A DNA stretch of 64,000 nucleotides from Desulfoluna spongiiphila (GTDB lineage Bacteria > Desulfobacterota > Desulfobacteria > Desulfobacterales > Desulfolunaceae): assembly GCF_900101345.1 (NCBI RefSeq), contig NZ_FMUX01000027.1:1-64000 (forward strand). Reading direction: 5' to 3'. The position numbers and the translations under genes were made by a program. The notes beneath the pieces were generated by a model. That model had not been told where the DNA came from, did not search any database, and saw nothing but the letters and a program-made list of their open reading frames with translations. Within the stretch, counting starts at the first letter, position 1. Each line of letters opens with the position of its first letter. Shown here in pieces: positions 56,901 through 64,000 of this stretch.

Positions 56901-59470
56901 TGCGCGCCGCTGCCCAGGATGAGAACGGTCTTTCTGGCGGATGGACAGATGCGTCGCCATTTTTCGTCCGATCAGCAGGCATAAACACGCCTCCGTCGTT
57001 TGAGTGGGTAAGTCCTTCGGCTGACTCGACCGTTGATTCAGGAGACATTCTTGAGTTGAAGTGGCGTACCTTCGATCCGGACAGCGATGCTCTGACGGCC
57101 ATCTATTTCGATACCGATGGTGAGGGTGAAGACGGAACGGTCATCACGTCCGGCAGGGATGAAGAGATTCGAATATCCGATTGGGATGTCAGCGGCCTTT
57201 CAGGGGAATTTTACCTCTACGCAATCGTCAAAGACGAGAACACCACGCGACATATTTATAATCCATTTCTTATTACCGTCAACAGGGACAGTGACGGGGA
57301 CGGGGTCCCTGATCACCTTGACCTGTTTCCCGATGATCCCGAAGAGTCAACCGACTTTGATGGCGACGGTGTCGGTGACAATGCCGATATGGATGACGAC
57401 AATGACTCCATGACAGATGCATGGGAAACGGCAAACAACCTGGACCCATTCAACGCCGAGGATGCGCTTCTCGACAAAGACAATGACAGTGTTAACAATG
57501 TCGATGAATTTTTTGGGGGAAGCGATCCTTCAAACGCGTACAGCATACCTTCCGTTGAAAATTTTGAAACCGGTGATTTGGTTTTGTTCTCCTGGTCAGC
57601 TCAAGGTGATGCCAGGTGGGCTGTTGTGGATGATACCAGTTCAAACATAAGTGGGGATGAAAACAGTCTGTTTATCGCGCGGTCACCGCATATTGGTGAC
57701 GGTGACCGCGCAGGGCTCCGTGTCAAAATGCTGTGCGAAAAAGGCGTGATCAGCTTTGGGTATGCCCTCAGTACGGAAACGGACCATGACACACTGACCC
57801 TCTACATGGATGACCAGCTCCTCGGTGAATGGTCTGGCATATCTCCCTATGAAAGGTCATGTGAGTTTCCGGTGCCTTATGGGATGCACACATTCCGTTG
57901 GGAATATGCACGTGATGCCGAGGGCGGGGCGGGAGAAAACTGCGTATGGATAGACGACATACGATTTCCCATGAGCAAGGACTCCGACGGGGACTTGATG
58001 CCCGATCGATGGGAAGAAGAACATTCACTGAACCCGAATTGGGATGATGGTGCGGAAGATGAAGACGGGGACGGCTACGATAACCTTCTGGAGTTTTCTG
58101 CCGGTAGCGCAGCCGATGACCCGACGTCATACCCGCAGGTCGAAATGGTGACCGAAGGATTTGAAACAGGCAGTTTTTCATCGGGCAACCTTGTATGGCA
58201 TTTGGGCGGAGATCTGGAATGGTCCGTGGGAGCAGGGGCCGCGGACCAGGGAAGCTTTGCCGCAGAATCGCCATCCCTGTCTGTCGGGGAAAATGCCTTT
58301 GCCGATGTCATAAGGTATTGCGACAAAGGGGCGGTCTCTTTCATGCATATGACGGATTCCGATGCGTCGAATGGTTTTCTGGAGTTTTTGATCGATGATG
58401 CCCTGAAGGGCAGCTGGTCAGGTTCGAATGCTTATGCCCTGTTCGGCCCGCACGACGTGCCATCCGGAATACACACCTTCCGCTGGAAATACCGCAATGA
58501 TGGGGACCCCTCGGGTCTGGGTACCGGCAGGTTTGATTCCATCGCTCTGACGGGATTCATCGACGGAGACGGCGACAACATGCCCGACGGCTGGGAAATA
58601 AAGAAAGGCATGAATCCCCTTGCCGACGATGCTCACAGGGATGCGGACCAGGATGGTGTCTCCAATATCGAAGAGTACCGCGCTGAAGTCCTCCCCAGTG
58701 ACCGCGAAACTCCCACCCCGAATCCGGCCGGATTCGCCTCCGAACCTTCTGAGGCCGGAAAGCATGCCATCACCATGACTGCTTTGACGGCAAATGATGA
58801 AAGCGGGGTTCAATATTATTTCGAAGAGACGGGGGGCAATGCGGGCGGCAGCGACAGCGGGTGGCAGCGAAGCCCTGTCTATACCGACACAGGGCTTGAC
58901 GCAGATACGATGTACACCTATCGGGTCAAGGTCCGTGATAAATCGGCCAATCGCAATGAAACCGAATGGTCGGAGGCATACTCTGTCGTGACCGAGGCCT
59001 ACGACCTTGAGCCCCCGTCTCCGAATCCGGCGGGCTTCGCCTCTGCACCCTCTGCAAACAAAAAGAAAGACCGCATTTTCATGACGGCAAAAACTGCCAC
59101 GGATCCGTCCGGCGTCGAGTATTACTTTGAAGAGACATCCGGACATTCCGGCGGTAGCAGCAGCGGATGGCAATCAAGTCCGAGCTATGTGGATACCGGT
59201 CTTTCCAAGAAGACAACGTATACCTACAGGGTCAAGTATCGCGACAAGTCGGAACACCGGAACGAAACAGGTTGGTCCGAGTCCCGATCGGCAAAAACCA
59301 AGTTAATCGGCTGTGGAGCCGAACCGATGTATCGGGACGGGTCCGGTAAGAGGCCGTCAGGGCCCAGTTCGTTGCTTTTTGCATTGCTTCCCCTGTTGCC
59401 CGGTTTTGTCTCTCTTTTCGTCTGGTACGTTGTGGTCGTAAGAAGAAAGCCGGGCAAGCTGCAGGAGTGA
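53957..59470 (+). CDS. Giant surface protein with Ca-binding repeats and Cys/TM C-terminal sorting tail
   Basis: 1837 residues; GGAG 6-7 nt before ATG. Signal peptide (MMKWLVGFLLLNSLCFASG). About 165-330: beta-sandwich CARDB-like modules. About 455-530: Ig/cadherin-like domain (FEWTPAVGQAGSYGLTFIASDGE). Thrombospondin type 3-like Asp repeats, which bind calcium, at about 535-585 (DSDGDGISDLDEFLLG), 1110-1195, 1338-1392 and 1534-1578. Fibronectin-III-like modules at about 590-1100. Two near-identical units of about 95 residues at 1587-1680 and 1685-1782 (PNPAGFAS ... YYFEET ... YTYRVK). The tail has C1786 (LIGCGAEPMY), a spacer, one transmembrane helix and RRKPGK. This matches the layout of Cys-containing C-terminal sorting signals. 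Likely an adhesin or matrix protein. Confidence 0.87.
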   Translation: MGYRYCWMMKWLVGFLLLNSLCFASGVAWSAETLCAEVKIEIRQEVTLERQAFDAHMRINNGLTSIALEDVAITVRFIDEEGTAVLASSDPDDKDASFFIRVDTKDNIENISGSGVVKPASSADIHWLIIPSPGASNGLEAGKLYYVGATLTYTLGGEENKTEVNPDYIFVKPMPDLVLDYFLTKNVIGDDPLTDEVEGIEPFTLGVRVKNTGKGTARKLKIESAQPKIVENEQGLLVGFVIEGCEVDNKPKEPTLLADFGDIPSSTSKIARWIMTCSLSGRFTEFTADFSHSDELGGEMTSLIESVNTHFLVRDVIADLPGRDAVCDFLAVDEAASNMTVFESDGTDTVVTDQSETSSFQSNGAVHIPLTAGFVYARFNDPFNGTKQMKRAVRSDGKQIREENVWFSKEKDAEKKWVYSLNIFDVNTTGTYTLYFDEINGTPKPPVIQFVSDRTGVEMTNLSFVVQSSDPNGTIPTLTGKNLPVGAVFTDRGDGEGSFEWTPAVGQAGSYGLTFIASDGELTASKSCTLVIRTKDDTDGDQMADLWEMTYFGNLDRDGLGDSDGDGISDLDEFLLGADPTSVDNVPGVPMILSPCEGEEVTSCRPVFTLKNSIPFDGKKTTYEFEIYSDQGFNELVAVSGVVDEGDGQTVWAPDADLMDNHEYNVRVRATNGAGYSLWNHGRFFVNTENDAPDAFFLSAPADGGKVNSLNPALEITNPKDKDRDLLFCKFDVYSDAGMTDQIAFSGSVPLGALGATSWTVPGGTNSLEDGETYYWNAVAEDAHGLVTETTASSFTVDLSGAVPKHPAGLLPEAGTELAAEEVTLSVRDTGESDTVVYHFEVDCVDTFDSPDKITSQPVIPGSDAAKWHVDGLKDDSLYYWRCKAVDGEFESRWALSRFFVSLYNGAPDVPVLKNPGGQAWVRKTRPTFSAHPSTDPEADAVTYQFEIFSDEAMETLVSDGVSQGTEWKVADELSDNTRYYVRAAAQDENGLSGGWTDASPFFVRSAGINTPPSFEWVSPSADSTVDSGDILELKWRTFDPDSDALTAIYFDTDGEGEDGTVITSGRDEEIRISDWDVSGLSGEFYLYAIVKDENTTRHIYNPFLITVNRDSDGDGVPDHLDLFPDDPEESTDFDGDGVGDNADMDDDNDSMTDAWETANNLDPFNAEDALLDKDNDSVNNVDEFFGGSDPSNAYSIPSVENFETGDLVLFSWSAQGDARWAVVDDTSSNISGDENSLFIARSPHIGDGDRAGLRVKMLCEKGVISFGYALSTETDHDTLTLYMDDQLLGEWSGISPYERSCEFPVPYGMHTFRWEYARDAEGGAGENCVWIDDIRFPMSKDSDGDLMPDRWEEEHSLNPNWDDGAEDEDGDGYDNLLEFSAGSAADDPTSYPQVEMVTEGFETGSFSSGNLVWHLGGDLEWSVGAGAADQGSFAAESPSLSVGENAFADVIRYCDKGAVSFMHMTDSDASNGFLEFLIDDALKGSWSGSNAYALFGPHDVPSGIHTFRWKYRNDGDPSGLGTGRFDSIALTGFIDGDGDNMPDGWEIKKGMNPLADDAHRDADQDGVSNIEEYRAEVLPSDRETPTPNPAGFASEPSEAGKHAITMTALTANDESGVQYYFEETGGNAGGSDSGWQRSPVYTDTGLDADTMYTYRVKVRDKSANRNETEWSEAYSVVTEAYDLEPPSPNPAGFASAPSANKKKDRIFMTAKTATDPSGVEYYFEETSGHSGGSSSGWQSSPSYVDTGLSKKTTYTYRVKYRDKSEHRNETGWSESRSAKTKLIGCGAEPMYRDGSGKRPSGPSSLLFALLPLLPGFVSLFVWYVVVVRRKPGKLQE

Positions 59471-59474
59471 TAAT

Positions 59475-60356
59475 GTGACGAGTGGTATGGTTGGTGGCGT
59501 TTTCCAGTCAAGAACAAGTCGCTGCAGGTTGTATGCAGGGATGTTTGGGGCCATCTGTTTGGTGTTGCCGGTGGTCCATCTGCTGACAAGGCCAGGGGCT
59601 GCAGGGAAGGACCTGGCCGCAGCATGTGTGCTGTGCCTGATCATGATCTTTTGGGCCGCAGCAGGCTACAAGAGGGAAGATGGGGGCTTCAGCGCCGATT
59701 TGGCGGCCATGGTTTCAGGGTTTTGGTTTTTCTCTCTGTTCAGGTATTCGGGGTTGGTTTCATGGCCCCTTGGATCTGCGGAATACCTCTCGGCATATGG
59801 GTATCTTTTTTACTCTCATGTTGTCTTGGTGCTTTCCGTTCTTTCTCCCCTTATGGCTGTAAGGTCCATTCAGGGCAGATCGATCCGTTTTTTCTTTGCC
59901 CCGAAAGGTATCACCGGCCGGCTTCATATCGGGTTTTTCGTATTTACAGCTTCTCTTTTCTGGGGATGGGCTGTGTGGACGGTTTGCTCTTCTGACGTGA
60001 ACGTCTCTTTTTTGTCGTTTGGCCTTTTTGTGGCCTGTCTTCTGAAGGCATTGATGACAGGGGCAACGGAGGAGTTCTGCTACCGGGGTGTTCTTCTGAA
60101 AGATTGTGAGTTTTTTTTGGGGGCTCCGGCAGCAATCACCATTCAAGCGGTGTTGTATACGATGTTTCATATGAACCTGGGGGCGGCGTTTACTGTTTCC
60201 TCATTTTTTCTGCCGGGTGTTTTTCTTTTGGGCCTTCTTTTCGGCGTCGTTACCGCCATGACCCGGAGTATCTGGTGGGCCATGGCTGTGCATACAGCCA
60301 TAAACGTGATCATTGAATGGGATAATGTGAGTCATTTGGCCATGAATAAGCTTTAA
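59475..60356 (+). CDS. CPBP/CAAX-type intramembrane protease, probable sorting enzyme
   Basis: 293 residues from GTG 59475; the ribosome site AGGAG is inside the end of the surface-protein gene (gap of 4 nt). About eight membrane helices. All three CPBP motifs are present: EEFCYR (E-E-x-x-x-R) in ATEEFCYRGVLL, Y-T-M-F-H (usual F-x-x-x-H with Tyr in place of Phe), and H-T-A-I-N (H-x-x-x-N) in AVHTAINVIIEW. Glutamic-type intramembrane proteases of this family include myxosortases, proposed to cut C-terminal sorting tails next to an invariant Cys. Adjacency to a protein with such a tail makes it the likely processing enzyme. Confidence 0.87.
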   Translation: MTSGMVGGVFQSRTSRCRLYAGMFGAICLVLPVVHLLTRPGAAGKDLAAACVLCLIMIFWAAAGYKREDGGFSADLAAMVSGFWFFSLFRYSGLVSWPLGSAEYLSAYGYLFYSHVVLVLSVLSPLMAVRSIQGRSIRFFFAPKGITGRLHIGFFVFTASLFWGWAVWTVCSSDVNVSFLSFGLFVACLLKALMTGATEEFCYRGVLLKDCEFFLGAPAAITIQAVLYTMFHMNLGAAFTVSSFFLPGVFLLGLLFGVVTAMTRSIWWAMAVHTAINVIIEWDNVSHLAMNKL

Positions 60357-60433
60357 GTAAAATCGTTTCGAACTTTTGTTTCGGCATGGAAGCCGGAGGG
60401 CTTCGGAGTAAACGGCATACACGTGTGTTGGAT

Positions 60434-62341
60434 ATGGGTGTGATGGATTTCATGATGAATTACTGGTTTTGGGGAATTGTCGGGCTGCTCGCAGGTGGAG
60501 CACTCGGCGTTCGCAACATGGTGAAGAACGGGTGCCCGTTTCCCGTTGCCGTGGTTGCCGCTACCGGTGGCCTTTATGGCGGGCTCCTTGGTGCCAGGGC
60601 TCTTTATCTCTTGATCTATTATCCTTGGATTTTCGTTGAAGACCCCATCCTCGTCATCGCTTTCTGGGAATCCACAGGAACATGGCTGGGGGGACCCCTT
60701 GCAGGGCTGCTCGGTGCCGCCCTCGTGTTGCGGCTTGCAAAGCGAACCGTATGGGATAATGTTGGAAGCTTTGTGCCGGGGCTGGTCCTCGCCCATATGC
60801 TTTGCCGGGTCGGGTGCATCGTCAACGGGTGCTGCTACGGATCGCCCACATCCCTTCCCTGGGCCGTTTATTCCGATGCCCTGAACTCCATGGTTCACCC
60901 CGCAGCGTTGTACAGCCTTCTTTGCGAATTTATCGTGTTTATCATTCTGCAGCGTCTCTGGCACATCAAGACCGCCAGGCCCTATCTTTTTCCCGCCTAC
61001 GGCATGATGCTCTCCTTTCATCGGTTTTTCACCGAGATGCTTCGGGGAAGCGATGCTGCCCCATGGATCATTCCAGGCCTCCGGGCTTTTCAGACTGTGA
61101 CCGTTTTTCTGTTCATTATCTCTTTTTGCCTCTTTTTGATTGTAGCGTGGCGGAAAAGGGGTGTTATTGCCTCCTTCAGCCTGTGTTTTACCACCGTTGC
61201 CGTTGTTTTACTGCTTCGGTTTCACCACGATGCTTATTCCCAGTTCGTGCAGGAAAGCAAAGGAACGGTTCTGGTTGCTACCCGTACAGGGCTGACCGAT
61301 GGGTTGCAGCCATGGATCAGACAGCGGGAAAACCAAGGCTACAAGGTCGTGGTGAACGCCTGGACAGAGCAACCAAATCCTTCGGACATATCGGCATGGA
61401 TAGGCAGTTTTACCCATGGCCTCTCTTGCATTCTTGTTGCCGGTGATTGTTCACCTGATCCGAATTCAAAGGCGCCCTGGGACATCCCGTCCAATCGCCT
61501 GGAAAACAGTTTTGGTGTTTTTGTCTCCGATGCCCTCTACGGAGACCTGGATGGCGATGGTGTGCCCGACGTCCCCGTGGGCAGGCTTCCGGCCCGGAAT
61601 GCCAATCAACTCGAACAACTTGCCGCAAAGAGCTTGCGTTATGAAAGAGCAGGGCTGGGTGAAAGCGGGCGTGAGGTCGTCGTTTGGGCAGCTTCCGATC
61701 AATTTTTCACCATTGCAGGAAACACCGTGGCACAGCTTCAGCAACACAGAGAGCTGAATCTTGACATTCGCCTTGTGGGGCCGGGGTCTTCTAAAGAAAA
61801 GGCACCCGAAACCTTTCTGACGTTGATCAAACGCTTACCGATTTTCTCGGTTATTGCAGCCCACGGTTCATACCGAAGTATTGTTTCCGGAAGCCGACCG
61901 GTGTCCGACCCTCAAGAAACCAACGCAAGTGGCCTGACCGTGGAAGACGTTTTATCCTTACGAGCTCCGTCTCCTTCAGGTCCACTTTTTCTGCTGAGTT
62001 GCGATTCCGGTCAATTCAATCTTGATATCGATAAAGGCCCCTCCCTTGCCGAAGCCTTTCTTCAGGCAGACGGTGGACCGTCTTGTGTCATTGCCGCTTC
62101 AGGCATCATGGCGCCTGAAACCAATATTCGATTTGGAGAAGCCCTTCTTGGTGCGGCATCTGACATGCCGCAAACGGCAGGCGTACTGTTGGTCAATGTT
62201 CAACGCAACATGTTTACAGGGATGCTGGCGGAAAATACAGCAGGCCATCATGTGGCAACCCTTTCTTGGCACGCGGGAGAGGGCGACGAGATATTGCTGT
62301 ACAACCTGATCGGCGACCCGACCTGTCGGGTTCGAATGTAG
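60434..62341 (+). CDS. Lgt-like transferase fused to gingipain-like (C25) peptidase
   Basis: 635 residues from ATG 60434; ATG 60386 and ATG 60443 are alternatives and none has a strong ribosome site. Residues 1-245: seven membrane helices with prolipoprotein diacylglyceryl transferase features, HMLCRVGCIVNGCCYG (the R-x-G-x-x-x-N-G signature, with Cys replacing the usual Asn and Glu) and RFFTEMLRGSD. The region of the essential His of classic Lgt reads TWLGGPLAG, so that His seems absent. About 265-635: C25 peptidase fold with LVAGDCSPDP, DALYGDLDGDGVPDVPVGRLPAR, catalytic His in IAAHGSYRS and Cys in FLLSCDSGQFN. The peptidase part is extracytoplasmic. Fusion of a lipid transferase-like domain to a protease, directly after a CPBP protease, suggests protein cleavage plus lipid attachment. 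Confidence 0.85.
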   Translation: MGVMDFMMNYWFWGIVGLLAGGALGVRNMVKNGCPFPVAVVAATGGLYGGLLGARALYLLIYYPWIFVEDPILVIAFWESTGTWLGGPLAGLLGAALVLRLAKRTVWDNVGSFVPGLVLAHMLCRVGCIVNGCCYGSPTSLPWAVYSDALNSMVHPAALYSLLCEFIVFIILQRLWHIKTARPYLFPAYGMMLSFHRFFTEMLRGSDAAPWIIPGLRAFQTVTVFLFIISFCLFLIVAWRKRGVIASFSLCFTTVAVVLLLRFHHDAYSQFVQESKGTVLVATRTGLTDGLQPWIRQRENQGYKVVVNAWTEQPNPSDISAWIGSFTHGLSCILVAGDCSPDPNSKAPWDIPSNRLENSFGVFVSDALYGDLDGDGVPDVPVGRLPARNANQLEQLAAKSLRYERAGLGESGREVVVWAASDQFFTIAGNTVAQLQQHRELNLDIRLVGPGSSKEKAPETFLTLIKRLPIFSVIAAHGSYRSIVSGSRPVSDPQETNASGLTVEDVLSLRAPSPSGPLFLLSCDSGQFNLDIDKGPSLAEAFLQADGGPSCVIAASGIMAPETNIRFGEALLGAASDMPQTAGVLLVNVQRNMFTGMLAENTAGHHVATLSWHAGEGDEILLYNLIGDPTCRVRM

Positions 62342-62345
62342 GTGG

Positions 62346-63215
62346 ATGAGAAAAATGCACAAAAAAGACACGGAAAAACGATTGGCATGTTTCGTTGTGG
62401 TGCTTGCCCTGGTTTTGTTTGGAAAGCCGGTTTCAACTTTTGCGTTTATCGATAACGGTTATTACATTTCCGTTCATAAATGCAGAAAGCTGTTGAAGGA
62501 GTCAAAGCAGGCTCTTCTTGTGGATGTGCGGGAAAAGAAACAATTCGAGTCGTACCGCATCCCCGGCTCCATCCATGTACCGCTTCACTTCATCAAAGCC
62601 AGGTCGTTTTTAAAGGGCAAACCCGTTGTGCTGGTCAACGAGGGCTATCGCAGTGAGTACTTGGAATCCTTGGCAGGAGAACTCAACTCCGAAGGGTTTC
62701 AGCTCCAGATACTGAGCGGTGGCCTCAATGCCTGGAACCGGTCGGGAGGTAAGCTTTCCGGCAATCTGTATGAAGCGAAACAGGCGAATCGTATCTCTCC
62801 CCAAGAGTGCTTTTTAAAACAAACCTCAACCAACCATCTTGTGGTGGACGCCTCACCAGACCCCGTGCCCGAGTCGCTCACCCTCATGCCAGGGATGGTG
62901 CAGGTCGCCTGTTCAGACGCAAAAGACGGGGCCTCTGAGTTGGTGAAAGCCATTCTCACACGAAACAGCGTCGCGCCCTTTGCTGTTCTCATCACCACCA
63001 AAGATGGCAAAGGTTATGAAAAACTCGAAAAGACCCTCCTGTCCGAAGGGATTACCAATATGTTCTTTCTTGACGGGGGGCTGGACCGATACAGACGGTT
63101 TACCGATGAGGTTGCCGTGATGAAAAATCCCAGCGTGAAAACAGTTGCGGGGGGCGGATGCCGGACATGCCCCGGGTTTGCACATGAAGACAGCATAACA
63201 ACCGATCACCAATGA
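62346..63215 (+). CDS. Periplasmic tandem rhodanese-like protein lacking catalytic Cys
   Basis: 289 residues. Signal peptide (RLACFVVVLALVLFGKPVSTFA). First rhodanese fold about 45-140 (ALLVDVREKKQFESYRIPGSIHVPL); its active-site loop reads VNEGYRS where C-x-x-G-x-R-S is expected, so the Cys is replaced by Val. Second fold about 150-260, loop TKDGKGYE, again without Cys. The C-terminus ends GGGCRTCPG plus a polar tail. A sulfurtransferase role is therefore unlikely; a binding or scaffold role is more plausible. It follows the Lgt-C25 gene by 4 nt in the same operon. An internal ATG at 62355 has a better-spaced ribosome site. Confidence 0.82.
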   Translation: MRKMHKKDTEKRLACFVVVLALVLFGKPVSTFAFIDNGYYISVHKCRKLLKESKQALLVDVREKKQFESYRIPGSIHVPLHFIKARSFLKGKPVVLVNEGYRSEYLESLAGELNSEGFQLQILSGGLNAWNRSGGKLSGNLYEAKQANRISPQECFLKQTSTNHLVVDASPDPVPESLTLMPGMVQVACSDAKDGASELVKAILTRNSVAPFAVLITTKDGKGYEKLEKTLLSEGITNMFFLDGGLDRYRRFTDEVAVMKNPSVKTVAGGGCRTCPGFAHEDSITTDHQ

Positions 63216-63291
63216 TCAGGCAATATTATACATATCAGGTGCCGCAGAGATGAGACCGACCATGGAAACGATTCCCGTAAGAGGAGTGATG

Positions 63292-64000
63292 ATGGAGATG
63301 CCCAGTTACAGAACCACATGCCCTGAGTCTGTTGGATTCCATAAGTTTTCAGTATCTGAAAAACAAACCGGTATGACGGGCTTGTTATGTCGATTTGTTC
63401 TGACCATGGTTTTTCTTGTCATGACGGCATCCTCCGTGTCAGCGGCAACCCAGGTCAGTGGGGACATCACAAAGGATACCACGTGGACCCTTGCGGGGAG
63501 TCCGTATGTGGTGACGTCGAGTATTCGGGTTCAGGGGACGGATGGGGATGATGGGGTTACGACGTTGATGGTGAATCCCGGTGTGGAGGTAAAGTTCAAT
63601 TCAAATTCTGGGTTGTCAGTTGGTGGCAGTTCAGGTGCTCCTGGTGGGCTTGTTGCTGTGGGTACATCCGATGATCAGGTGGTCTTTTGCTCAAATGATG
63701 GGACAAATTGGCAAGGTATATTCTTTAACAATACAACGGCCGATGAGACATCTGTTCTGAACCATTGCATAGTGAAAAATGCGGGTATGTTGAGTGGATC
63801 TTCCTGTAATTATTCAGTTTGTATGGAAAATTCGTCCCCATCGATACGAAATTCGGTGATCAGCGGCAGCAAAAATTTTGGAATACGTATCAACTCAGGT
63901 TCACCTGACATATCCGACAATGTCATTAGCGATAATGGGAATTGCGGGATATTTTTAAGGGATAGCTGCTCACCAAGTATCACTGGTAATAAGGTTATCG
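63292..64000 (+). CDS. Right-handed beta-helix surface protein, cut by window end
   Basis: The frame is open from 63250 to the end. ATG 63292 is preferred (GAGGAG 5 nt upstream); 63289 and 63298 are alternatives. A signal peptide begins after about 27 residues (MTGLLCRFVLTMVFLVMTAS ... SAATQ). The mature start resembles the parallel beta-helix caps of surface proteins (GDITKDTTWTLAGSPYVVTS, LMVNPGVEVKFNSNSGLSVG), and NosD/Beta_helix coils follow (SPSIRNSVISGSKNFGIRI, SPDISDNVISDNGNCGIFL, SPSITGNKVI). The C-terminus is outside the window, so a sorting tail cannot be checked. Position suggests a second client of the sorting genes upstream. Confidence 0.8.
   Translation, partial: MEMPSYRTTCPESVGFHKFSVSEKQTGMTGLLCRFVLTMVFLVMTASSVSAATQVSGDITKDTTWTLAGSPYVVTSSIRVQGTDGDDGVTTLMVNPGVEVKFNSNSGLSVGGSSGAPGGLVAVGTSDDQVVFCSNDGTNWQGIFFNNTTADETSVLNHCIVKNAGMLSGSSCNYSVCMENSSPSIRNSVISGSKNFGIRINSGSPDISDNVISDNGNCGIFLRDSCSPSITGNKVI

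Overview
The window looks like a chromosomal segment of a high-GC Gram-negative bacterium, most likely a Desulfobacterota (Desulfobacteria-type) anaerobe. This is inferred from the mix of genes: a TauE/SafE-type sulfite/sulfonate transporter with a DUF169 protein, two sigma-54 regulators, a TRAP transporter with amino-acid catabolic genes, direct-sulfhydrylation methionine genes, lipoproteins and signal peptides. No rRNA, tRNA, CRISPR array, transposase or integrase was seen, so the taxonomic call rests on gene content only.

Layout. (1) 1-4.5 kb is strikingly AT-rich and carries a probable immune island: a TIR-SLOG protein cut by the left edge, overlapped by a thymidylate-kinase-like gene, facing a convergent operon of two small TIR proteins plus an unrecognised partner. 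(2) 4.6-7.5 kb holds small genes of unknown function and dispersed repeats. (3) 7.5-12.7 kb is one giant gene joining an exonuclease, a RecQ helicase and a UvrD helicase. (4) 13.3-20.4 kb holds a TSUP transporter behind a likely sigma-54 promoter, a DUF169 protein, membrane proteins, and a sensor kinase with a sigma-54 response regulator. (5) 20.6-27.6 kb is a tight four-gene operon that reads as a synthase-dependent exopolysaccharide machine: membrane glycosyltransferase, a protein with a dead GGDEF domain that keeps an intact c-di-GMP inhibitory-site motif, a lipoprotein fusing a TolC-like channel to a glycosidase-like domain, and an HlyD-like adaptor. (6) 27.7-34 kb: metW, metX, an ATP-grasp gene, a 181-bp tandem repeat, metY and a divergent LysR regulator. 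(7) 34.3-43.6 kb: a sigma-54-controlled catabolic operon (dpaL, M24 hydrolase, M20 hydrolase, EutA-like racemase-fold protein, TRAP DctQMP), with its promoter and a 36-bp palindrome. (8) 44.2-47.5 kb: the retropepsin-like / 7TM-transglutaminase / ATP-grasp amidoligase trio. (9) 48-53.7 kb: assorted single genes (spermidine-synthase-like, DUF1207-like, LysM protein, transglutaminase). (10) 54-64 kb: a giant signal-peptide-bearing surface protein with Ca-binding type repeats, a Cys and a C-terminal transmembrane sorting tail, followed directly by a CPBP intramembrane protease, an Lgt-like domain fused to a gingipain-like (C25) protease, a catalytically dead tandem rhodanese, and a beta-helix surface protein that runs off the right edge.

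The three most interesting systems are the last cluster (a candidate C-terminal cleavage and lipidation pathway), the exopolysaccharide operon with its PelD-like c-di-GMP reader, and the TIR/SLOG island. Much of the intergenic DNA is occupied by at least five families of dispersed repeats, several of which double as hairpins or terminators; one shows a compensatory base change that preserves its stem.
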